This document shows, in pieces, positions 23,507-29,331 of a DNA stretch of 29,331 nucleotides. This stretch comes from Deltaproteobacteria bacterium TMED58. GTDB taxonomy: Bacteria; Desulfobacterota_D; UBA1144. The notes under the pieces were generated by a model. The model worked only from the letters and a program-made list of their open reading frames with translations. It ran no database searches and had not been told where the DNA came from. The stretch covers positions 59,370 to 88,700 of the forward strand of contig NHDL02000001.1 in NCBI GenBank assembly GCA_002167555.2, read 5' to 3'. The position numbers and the translations under genes are program-made. Position 1 is the stretch's first letter; the number at the start of each line of letters is the position of its first letter.

Positions 23507-23580
23507 TGGGCCCAACTGGATTCGAACCAGTGACCGCCCGGTTATGAGCCGGGAGCTCTAACCAACTGAGCTATGGGCCC
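23507..23580 (-). tRNA. tRNA with CAT anticodon, probably tRNA-Ile2 (lysidine-modified)
   Basis: A perfect 74-base cloverleaf can be drawn. The acceptor stem is GGGCCCA with TGGGCCC. The anticodon stem is CCCGG/CCGGG around loop CTCATAA, so the anticodon is CAT. The T arm is ACTGG-TTCGAAT-CCAGT, the discriminator is A, and no CCA is encoded. A CAT anticodon means elongator Met, initiator Met or isoleucine with lysidine at C34. The perfect first acceptor pair rules out the usual initiator. The GGGCCCATAGCTCAG start resembles bacterial tRNA-Ile(CAT) more than elongator Met (often GGC-GTAGC), but this is a judgement from memory. It leads the minus-strand zinc-ribbon/RNase H/rnpB string. Confidence 0.9.
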
Positions 23581-23600
23581 TAGGATGTACTAAAAATCTT

Positions 23601-23629
23601 ATCCTATTTAAAAAAAATTGTTTTGTCAA
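23601..23629 (-). promoter_or_regulatory. Putative promoter of the tRNA/zinc-ribbon/RNase H/rnpB string
   Basis: On the minus strand a perfect TTGACA (23629-23624) is followed after exactly 17 bases by TAGGAT (23606-23601). Transcription would begin near 23594, about 14 bases before the tRNA 5' end. Confidence 0.6.
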
Positions 23630-23672
23630 TTTGAAAGACCCAACAAAATTATTCTACACGTTATAGCTATGA

Positions 23673-23700
23673 TTGACAGAGAATAAGATAAATTTATACT
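23673..23700 (+). promoter_or_regulatory. Putative sigma70-type promoter of the cytochrome oxidase operon
   Basis: A perfect TTGACA (23673-23678), a 16-base spacer and TATACT (23695-23700) form the best vegetative promoter in the window. Transcription should begin near 23707, leaving about 19 bases before the sco1 ATG. A strong constitutive promoter fits a main respiratory oxidase. Confidence 0.7.
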
Positions 23701-23725
23701 AATAATTCCCTGTTTTGCGTTAGGT

Positions 23726-24526
23726 ATGAAAAATTTTATTGTTTTTATTTTATTCTTAGCTCTGACTCTACCTGCTTTTTCAATATCAGATGAAGCAGAT
23801 ATAACTTATAACGTTGGTTGGACAGAAAAGCTAGGAGACAAGATTGATTTTAATGCGGAAATTACAAGTAGCAAAAATTTAACCAAGAAGTTTAAAGATT
23901 CTGTTGATTTAAATAAGCCAACCGTATTAATCCTTGCCTATTATTCATGTCCAAAAATGTGCACCTTCCTGCTTGATGGTGTACTAGAGGTTGTTAATTC
24001 AATTAACAATATAAGGCCTGGGTTGGATTATAATCTAGTAGCCCTAAGCTTTGATAAGAAGGATACTTTTGAGACATCTGGATTTAAAGAAGAAAGATAC
24101 AATAAAGATATGTCCTCAAATGAGCAGTGGGCCTTCTTTTCCGCTGACAGTATTAACATATCGGCAGTAACAAATTCCGTAGGATTTAAATTTAAAGAAG
24201 ATGGGGATGAATTTGCTCATCCTGCAGGTATAATATTTCTGACAAAAGAGGGAAGAATTTCAAGATATTTATCTGGAGTGCTTTTTGATCCTAAAGATTT
24301 CAGACTTGCACTCTTAGAAGCCTCCGATGGAGTTATCGGTAAGTCTTCTATATCTGACAAAGTTTTGCTCTATTGTTATGATTTTGATCCGGTAGGCAAA
24401 AAGTATGCTCTTAGAGCTTTAAATGTAATAAAGCTAGGAGGAGCAGTTACATTAATATTAATAGTCATTTTTATGTTTTTTATGTGGTTTAAGAAAAATA
24501 AAAATAATGAAGGAGAAACTAAATGA
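23726..24526 (+). CDS. sco1: SCO1/SenC-family copper chaperone for cytochrome oxidase
   Basis: A 266-residue exported protein with a thioredoxin-like fold that delivers or reduces copper for the CuA site of subunit II. A signal peptide or N-terminal anchor spans about residues 1-20. The copper-binding motif is Cys75-x-x-x-Cys79 (YYSCPKMCT) with His165 (FAHPAGIIFL). Unusually for the classical family it also has a C-terminal membrane segment (about 233-253) followed by a Lys/Asn-rich tail, so the domain is held at the outer face of the inner membrane. The stop overlaps the coxB start as ATGA. It leads the oxidase operon, in keeping with a role in assembling that enzyme. Confidence 0.93.
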   Translation: MKNFIVFILFLALTLPAFSISDEADITYNVGWTEKLGDKIDFNAEITSSKNLTKKFKDSVDLNKPTVLILAYYSCPKMCTFLLDGVLEVVNSINNIRPGLDYNLVALSFDKKDTFETSGFKEERYNKDMSSNEQWAFFSADSINISAVTNSVGFKFKEDGDEFAHPAGIIFLTKEGRISRYLSGVLFDPKDFRLALLEASDGVIGKSSISDKVLLYCYDFDPVGKKYALRALNVIKLGGAVTLILIVIFMFFMWFKKNKNNEGETK

Positions 24527-25464
24527 ATTGGTTACCACAATCAGCTTCAACATTTGCTCCAGGAGTTGACCTAATATTATGGTTAGTAACAATAATATCT
24601 GTTTTATCTTGTGTTCTTATTGGATTTCTTCTAGTTTATTTCTGTGTAAAATATAAAAGAAAGTCAGATAATGACCAAACGCCCGCAATAACACACGATA
24701 GTTTTCTTGAAACTTTATGGACCGTGATACCAACAATATTATGCATAGTAATATTTCTATATGGCTATATTTACTATGATGAATATACAACTACTCCAAA
24801 AAATGCTGTTGAAATAAATGTTACTGCAAAGCAGTGGATATGGTCATTTGATTATTCAAATGGTAAGAAGACATTAAACGAATTATATGTTCCGGTTAAT
24901 CAGCCAATTAGACTAGTTATGCAATCCGATGACGTCTTACACAGTTTTTTTGTTCCAGCATTCAGAGTCAAACAAGATGTAATGGGAAATAGGTATACTT
25001 ATATAAACTTTACTGCAACAAAAGAAGGAGTTTACGATTTGTATTGTACAGAATATTGTGGAACTGCACATTCAGATATGTTGGGGAAAGTTCATGTTTT
25101 GTCTAAGGCGAAATTTGCTTCATGGGAAGATGGTTCAGCGGATAAAGCTTTAAAGGCTTCAGCCGCCAACATTCCTCCTGCAGAACTTGGTAAGCAACTT
25201 TATTCCAGTAAGGGTTGTGTCGCATGTCACAGTATAGATGGAGCTGATGGAGTTGGACCAACATGGAAAGGTCTTTTTGGCAAGAAAAGGTTATTTGTCG
25301 ATGGTAGCTCTGCCGCTGCAGATGAAAACTATATTAAAGAATCTATATTATACCCAGGAGAAAAAATGGTTGAAGGCTATGCCCCTGTTATGCCTTCATA
25401 TAAAGGTCTTTTAGATGATAGTGAAATAACAGCTATTATTGAATATATAAAGACATTAAAATAA
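24523..25464 (+). CDS. coxB: Cytochrome c oxidase subunit II with fused cytochrome c domain (caa3 type)
   Basis: A 313-residue subunit that receives electrons at CuA. Two membrane segments lie at about 15-42 and 66-84. The CuA ligands are all present: His140 (DVLHSFFVPAF), Cys175, Glu177, Cys179, His183 and Met186 (YCTEYCGTAHSDMLG). A C-terminal class I cytochrome c follows (about 220-313), with heme site Cys232-Val-Ala-Cys235-His236 and likely axial Met290. The fusion is the mark of caa3 oxidases, in which the attached cytochrome replaces or docks the soluble donor. Its ATG overlaps sco1 by four bases; coxA starts 18 bases downstream. Confidence 0.97.
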   Translation: MNWLPQSASTFAPGVDLILWLVTIISVLSCVLIGFLLVYFCVKYKRKSDNDQTPAITHDSFLETLWTVIPTILCIVIFLYGYIYYDEYTTTPKNAVEINVTAKQWIWSFDYSNGKKTLNELYVPVNQPIRLVMQSDDVLHSFFVPAFRVKQDVMGNRYTYINFTATKEGVYDLYCTEYCGTAHSDMLGKVHVLSKAKFASWEDGSADKALKASAANIPPAELGKQLYSSKGCVACHSIDGADGVGPTWKGLFGKKRLFVDGSSAAADENYIKESILYPGEKMVEGYAPVMPSYKGLLDDSEITAIIEYIKTLK

Positions 25465-25482
25465 TTGATAGGAGAGAAATCA

Positions 25483-27078
25483 ATGTCAGAAGTTAATGAA
25501 AAAAATTATTTGGAGAATGGAGAAGGTTTTGCATCGTGGTTTTTTACTGTTGACCACAAAAGAATAGGTGTGATGTATTTATGGGCTATCGCTGTATTCT
25601 TTATTATCGCAGCTATCGCATCTTTTTTGGTCAGATTTGAACACTTAACGCCCGGACAAACGATTGTCAGCGCTGATACTTATAATGTTTTATTTACTTT
25701 GCATGGCTCCATGATGGTATTTTTATTTATTGTTCCAGGGGTTGCCGCAAGTTTTGGAAATTTTTTAATACCATTAATGATAGGCGCTAAAGATGTTATT
25801 TTTCCAAAATTAAATTTGTATAGTTTTTGGATTTATTTAGCGGGAGCGGCAATTTTTATGATTGCGTTGGCTGGACCTGCAGATACAGGATGGACTTTTT
25901 ATACACCATATTCAATTGAGACTGGCGCAAATGTTATATTGATTACACTTGGTATATTTGTTTTAGGTTTTTCATCTATTCTAACAGGTATTAATTTTAT
26001 TGTGACGATGCACAAACTTCGTGCTCCTGGTATGACTTGGGATAGGCTACCTCTTTTTTGTTGGGCTGCTTATGCTACATCATTGCTTCAAGTTTTAGCT
26101 ACTCCTGTAGTTGGAATTACTCTTTTATTATTGATTGGTGAAAGATACTTCGGTTTAGGATTTTTTGATCCAGCTCGTGGAGGAGATCCGGTAATGTTTC
26201 AACATTTCTTTTGGTTCTATTCACATCCTGCAGTTTATATTATGATTCTTCCTGCAATGGGCATTATTTCGGAAATTATGCCGGTCTTTTCACGTAAGCC
26301 TATTTTCGGTTATAAGGCAATAGCGTATGCAAGTTTAGCAATAGCATTGATTAGCTTCTTAGTCTGGGGACATCATATGTTTGTTAGTGGTCAGTCTAAA
26401 CTAGTTAACATAATATTCTCAGTTATAACTTATGCAGTCGCAGTCCCTACTGCTATAAAAGTTTTTAATTGGTTATGGACCATGCATAAAGGTTCAATTG
26501 AGCTCAGTACTGCTATGTTGTACTCACTAGCTTTTATTTTTCTATTTACCATAGGTGGGTTAACAGGCCTATTCTTGGGAGCTCTCGCGGCTGATGTTCA
26601 CTTGCATGATACTTATTTCGTAGTTGCACATATGCACTACGTTATGATTGGTGGAACAGTTTTTGGCTTTTTTGCTGCGCTCCATTTTTGGTATCCTAAA
26701 ATGTGGGGCAGAATGTTTGATGAATTTAAGGCAAAAATTGCCTTTGTACTTATTTTTATTGGTTTTAACGTAGTATTTTTCCCTCAGTTTATTATGGGGA
26801 CTCTCGGTATGCCTAGGAGATACTTTAACTATGCTCCTGAATTTCAATCTTTACATCAAATCTCTACTTACGGAACATGGATAATAGGTGCAGGATTCAT
26901 ATTAATGCTTTGGGTTTTGATGAGACCTTTACCTGGGAAAGCACCTGGCAATCCATATAGATCCGTATCTCTTGAATGGAGCATGGATTCTCCTCCAGGA
27001 ACTTTTAATTTTGATGAAATTCCGACAATTACAGAACCGGTATATAACTATGGTACCAAAGTAGAGGAGGAATCTTAA
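25483..27078 (+). CDS. coxA: Cytochrome c oxidase subunit I (A2-type heme-copper oxidase)
   Basis: The 531-residue catalytic subunit has about 12 membrane helices and reduces O2 to water while pumping protons. Ligands are visible: His74 and His385 for low-spin heme a, His383 for heme a3, and His248, His297 and His298 for CuB, with Tyr252 for the His-Tyr cross-link. Asp104 (D pathway) and Lys326 (K pathway) are kept. The helix VI glutamate of A1 enzymes is replaced by Ala250, and Tyr246-Ser247 precede the CuB His (YSHPAVY). This is the YS motif of the A2 subgroup. The ATG at 25483 is chosen because AGGAGAG (25470-25476) precedes it; the in-frame TTG at 25465 is rejected. coxC starts one base after the stop. 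Confidence 0.98.
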   Translation: MSEVNEKNYLENGEGFASWFFTVDHKRIGVMYLWAIAVFFIIAAIASFLVRFEHLTPGQTIVSADTYNVLFTLHGSMMVFLFIVPGVAASFGNFLIPLMIGAKDVIFPKLNLYSFWIYLAGAAIFMIALAGPADTGWTFYTPYSIETGANVILITLGIFVLGFSSILTGINFIVTMHKLRAPGMTWDRLPLFCWAAYATSLLQVLATPVVGITLLLLIGERYFGLGFFDPARGGDPVMFQHFFWFYSHPAVYIMILPAMGIISEIMPVFSRKPIFGYKAIAYASLAIALISFLVWGHHMFVSGQSKLVNIIFSVITYAVAVPTAIKVFNWLWTMHKGSIELSTAMLYSLAFIFLFTIGGLTGLFLGALAADVHLHDTYFVVAHMHYVMIGGTVFGFFAALHFWYPKMWGRMFDEFKAKIAFVLIFIGFNVVFFPQFIMGTLGMPRRYFNYAPEFQSLHQISTYGTWIIGAGFILMLWVLMRPLPGKAPGNPYRSVSLEWSMDSPPGTFNFDEIPTITEPVYNYGTKVEEES

Positions 27079-27079
27079 T

Positions 27080-27748
27080 ATGGGTTTCTTTGATGTTACA
27101 AGTAAAATAATTAAGTCCATAGCTTACCCTTCTGAAATGGTTCCCTCTATCGATGATCATGCTGATGATGGTGAGCATCACTTTGATCCAGTAACCGAAC
27201 ATGAAAGTGCAAAGCTGGGGATGTGGCTCTTTCTTGCCACAGAGCTCCTACTTTTTGGTGGTCTTTTCGCAGCTTATGCGATATACAGGGCCAAGTATCC
27301 TGAGATGTTTATGGATGGTTCAAAAAGTTTAGATGTAGTTCTTGGGACAGTTAATACTGTTATCCTAATTTTTAGTAGCTTGACTGTAGCAGTTGCTGTT
27401 AAAGCAATACAAGAGAATAGAATTAAATTAGTAAAATTAATGCTGTGGATTACTATAATTTGCGCAGCAATTTTCGCGGTGAATAAGTATTTTGAATACA
27501 CATATAAATTTAGCAAAGGAATTTTTCCTGGTACTGATATTTTTTATTCAATATATTTTGCATCAACTGGTGTACATATGTTGCACGTTTTTATTGGAAT
27601 GATTGTATTGGGAATATTACTTAGAAAGGTATACAAGGGGAAGTATTCGAAAGAAAATTTTACGGCTATTGAAATAGGGGGACTATATTGGCACTTGGTG
27701 GATTTAATATGGATTTACCTTTTTCCTTTATTATATTTGGTAGGTTAA
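27080..27748 (+). CDS. coxC: Cytochrome c oxidase subunit III
   Basis: A 222-residue membrane protein, the short five-helix form of subunit III. After a polar, His/Asp-rich N-terminal 45 residues comes ESAKLGMWLFLATELLLFGGLFAAYAIYR, the subunit III hallmark. Later segments include STGVHMLHVFIGMIVLGILL and a final IEIGGLYWHLVDLIWIYLFPLLYLVG. The subunit stabilises subunit I and proton uptake through the D pathway. A strong GAGGAGG ribosome binding site lies in the end of coxA, one base before which the genes nearly touch. coxD follows 9 bases downstream. Confidence 0.97.
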   Translation: MGFFDVTSKIIKSIAYPSEMVPSIDDHADDGEHHFDPVTEHESAKLGMWLFLATELLLFGGLFAAYAIYRAKYPEMFMDGSKSLDVVLGTVNTVILIFSSLTVAVAVKAIQENRIKLVKLMLWITIICAAIFAVNKYFEYTYKFSKGIFPGTDIFYSIYFASTGVHMLHVFIGMIVLGILLRKVYKGKYSKENFTAIEIGGLYWHLVDLIWIYLFPLLYLVG

Positions 27749-27757
27749 GGAGTTATT

Positions 27758-28039
27758 ATGGATAATCATGGATCATATAAACAATTAATTAATATCTGGA
27801 TTTTTTTAATGTTTCTAACTTTTATAACTGTTTATGTCGCACAATTCGATTTTGGAGCATTGAACGTTCCAATAGCTCTTCTTGTTGCATCAATTAAAGC
27901 TGGAGTTGTGGCATTGCACTTTATGCATTTAAAGCACGAAGATGGTTTGACATGGGTGTTTGCAAGTTATCCGATATTTTTACTTTTCTTATTAATTGCA
28001 TTTACTGCTACTGATATGTTTTCGCGCGTTTTAAATTAA
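27758..28039 (+). CDS. coxD: Cytochrome c oxidase subunit IV (caa3/COX4_pro-like)
   Basis: A 93-residue protein with three predicted membrane helices (about 10-28, 35-55 and 66-86) and the KAGVVALHFMHLKHEDG motif shared by bacterial subunit IV of caa3 and CyoD-like proteins. It is a small accessory subunit. A good AAGGAG ribosome binding site precedes the ATG. Its place after coxC is the usual order. It is too short for detailed comparison, but helix pattern, motif and context agree. Confidence 0.92.
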   Translation: MDNHGSYKQLINIWIFLMFLTFITVYVAQFDFGALNVPIALLVASIKAGVVALHFMHLKHEDGLTWVFASYPIFLLFLLIAFTATDMFSRVLN

Positions 28040-28043
28040 TAAT

Positions 28044-28904
28044 ATGGGTAGAATTGAAAAGTTAACCTTATATTCACTGATACTACTTCTTATTTGGGGT
28101 AATATGGTTAGTGGGCTAGGTGCTGGTTTGGCTTGTCCTGATTGGCCTTTGTGTTTTGGAAGTTTTTTTCCAGAGATAAATTTTCCTATATTCATGGAGC
28201 ATGGCCATCGTGTTCTTGGACTTTTTGTGACCATTTTCTTCGCTTTTTTGGCAAAAGAAAGATTAACTTTTTATAAAGGAATACATAAGTTAATTCCAAT
28301 TATATGCTCTATTTTGCTTGCAATACAAATTGTTGCAGGTGCTCTTGTAGTAATTCTTCAACTTGAAACCAATATAACTACTTTTCATTTTGGAAATGCT
28401 ATGGTTATTTTTATTTTAATTTATACAATGTGCTTGTATAAAAATAGTGAGGAACTAAATTCAATTTCTATTTTTACAAAGAAGAATATTCCTTATCTTT
28501 TTCTTTTCTTATTAGTTTATTGGCAACTTGTTTTAGGGGCATATGTTAGGCACTCAAATGCTGGTTTAGCTTGTCCAGATTTCCCAAAATGTCTTGGCTA
28601 TTGGCTTCCGCCATATTTAAGTGAAACAGTATTTGTTCATTTGTCACATAGAGCCAGTGGAATTTTGATTTTGCTAATTTCAATGGGCCTAATTATAAGA
28701 GCCTATTTTAAAAAGGTTGAGGATAAAATTTTTGTCAATCTTAAAAAACTTTTTTATCTTGTTATTTTACAGGTTACCGTTGGAATCTTTGTTGTAATCT
28801 CAAAGTTAGCCTTCTCAATGACAGCCGTTCATCTTTTAATTGCTCTTATTATTGTTGGAGTTATCCTTAATTTATTATTTGCGAAGAAAGAAGCCAATTC
28901 ATGA
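28044..28904 (+). CDS. ctaA: Heme A synthase (COX15/CtaA)
   Basis: A 286-residue, eight-helix membrane enzyme that oxidises the C8 methyl of heme O to the formyl of heme A. It shows internal twofold repetition: each half has a Cys-pair loop (Cys31/Cys37 in ACPDWPLC, Cys177/Cys183 in ACPDFPKC) and two His heme ligands. In the first half these are His55 (MEHGHRVLG) and His115 (TTFHFGNAM); in the second His202 (VHLSHRASG) and His263 (TAVHLLIAL). It starts 4 bases after coxD, and its stop overlaps ctaB as ATGA, so heme A synthesis is produced together with the oxidase. Confidence 0.95.
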   Translation: MGRIEKLTLYSLILLLIWGNMVSGLGAGLACPDWPLCFGSFFPEINFPIFMEHGHRVLGLFVTIFFAFLAKERLTFYKGIHKLIPIICSILLAIQIVAGALVVILQLETNITTFHFGNAMVIFILIYTMCLYKNSEELNSISIFTKKNIPYLFLFLLVYWQLVLGAYVRHSNAGLACPDFPKCLGYWLPPYLSETVFVHLSHRASGILILLISMGLIIRAYFKKVEDKIFVNLKKLFYLVILQVTVGIFVVISKLAFSMTAVHLLIALIIVGVILNLLFAKKEANS

Positions 28905-29331
28905 AATATTTTAAGGCTATAATATCCTTATCTAAGCCAAATATAATACTAAGTGTTGCTCTTACAGGTTTTACAGGAATTGTTATTGCTGACTTAGGAG
29001 TACCTTCACCTAAAATTGTATTTATTTCTCTTTTATGCCTAATTTTTTCAGCAGCTGGATCTGCAATGATTAATAACTTGATTGAAAGAGAAAATGATGA
29101 ATTAATGGAAAGATTGGAGAATCGCGTTAAAGCCTTAAAGCTTGTGGGGGTAGGGAACTTATCAGCTGTTGCAGCTTTTTTAATAACCACATCTATTGCT
29201 CTTTCTGCAATTTACATAAATTTTCTGAATTGTGCCCTGATAATACTCGCAATACTTTCATATACTATTTATTACACTCTTTTTCTAAAAAAGTCCTCAC
29301 CTTTTGGAACAGTACTGGGAGGTATTCCTGG
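28901..29331 (+). CDS. ctaB: Protoheme IX farnesyltransferase (CtaB/CyoE), N-terminal part
   Basis: The gene runs off the right edge; 143 codons are visible. It starts KYFKAIISLSKPNIILSVAL, the usual opening of UbiA-family prenyltransferases, and has several membrane segments. The enzyme adds farnesyl to protoheme to give heme O, the substrate of CtaA. The prenyl-diphosphate motif is NNLIERENDELMERLENR, where CyoE-type enzymes have NxxxDxxxD: the first Asp is Glu here and the second is kept. The usual RPLxxG stretch after it is not recognisable. YYTLFLKKSSPFGTVLGGIPG near the edge is typical. Context makes CtaB the best call, but it is a divergent one. Confidence 0.85.
   Translation, partial: MKYFKAIISLSKPNIILSVALTGFTGIVIADLGVPSPKIVFISLLCLIFSAAGSAMINNLIERENDELMERLENRVKALKLVGVGNLSAVAAFLITTSIALSAIYINFLNCALIILAILSYTIYYTLFLKKSSPFGTVLGGIP

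Noticed and set aside
23621-23648. Inverted repeat TTTTGT ... ACAAAA in the divergent spacer, possibly an operator
   Set aside because: Only six bases per arm in AT-rich DNA, separated by 16 bases; easily a chance match and partly within the -35 box.
25465-25482. TTG start for coxA directly after coxB
   Set aside because: The codon is followed by the ribosome binding site for the ATG at 25483, which fits the family start.
1-29331. Mobile elements, phage genes, CRISPR arrays or a defence island
   Set aside because: All substantial frames are accounted for by housekeeping genes. I saw no direct repeat arrays, transposase motifs or integrase motifs, and no abrupt change in composition apart from the RNA genes.

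Overview
The window is about 29.3 kb of AT-rich (roughly one-third G+C by eye), densely packed bacterial chromosome. Nearly every base belongs to a gene, many neighbours overlap by 1-29 bases, and no insertion sequence, phage gene, CRISPR array or long unexplained gap is visible. The gene content (SurA-like chaperone with signal peptide, SCO1, caa3-type oxidase, class A RNase P RNA) suggests an aerobic, Gram-negative, streamlined bacterium, probably free-living and marine. The very long S41 peptidase with a C-terminal SH3-like part resembles peptidases of deltaproteobacterial groups, so SAR324, Dadabacteria or a similar deltaproteobacteria-like lineage is plausible. The phylum cannot be fixed from this sequence.

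Layout. (1) 1-1138, minus: purC followed by the start of a CaCA-type Na+/Ca2+ exchanger cut by the window edge. (2) 1226-4316, plus: tRNA-Val(GAC), thrS, infC, rpmI, rplT, a translation operon. (3) 4399-8804, plus: gcvT, gcvH and a single-chain gcvP, three of the four glycine cleavage proteins. (4) 8806-19135, minus: a seven-gene string read as ctp-like S41 peptidase, oppB-like permease, truA, FAH-family protein, leuB, mfd, surA-like. The largest gap in it is 18 bases. (5) 19160-22026, plus: nadE and tyrS. (6) 22025-23580, minus: a CAT-anticodon tRNA, a coiled-coil/zinc-ribbon protein, an RNase HI-family protein and the RNase P RNA. (7) 23726-29331, plus: sco1, coxB (fused to cytochrome c), coxA, coxC, coxD, ctaA and the first part of ctaB, a full caa3-type terminal oxidase with its copper and heme A biogenesis genes.

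Expression signals. Internal operon genes often have good Shine-Dalgarno sequences (gcvH, leuB, coxA, coxC, coxD). Genes that lead a transcript usually have none, and instead carry a TATAAT-like -10 box 6-8 bases before the ATG (purC, ctp, nadE, tyrS, perhaps gcvT), which predicts leaderless mRNAs. The clearest case is the 24-base divergent spacer between ctp and nadE, where one 10-base palindrome supplies the -10 box for both directions.

The two points most worth following are the apparent AUA start codon of infC, which overlaps the thrS stop as ATAA behind a perfect GGAGG, and the tRNA/zinc-ribbon/rnhA/rnpB cluster, in which the RNase P RNA lies at the end of a likely transcript that begins with an RNase P substrate. 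No unmistakably new defence or mobile system is present; the interest lies in gene organisation and start-site usage.
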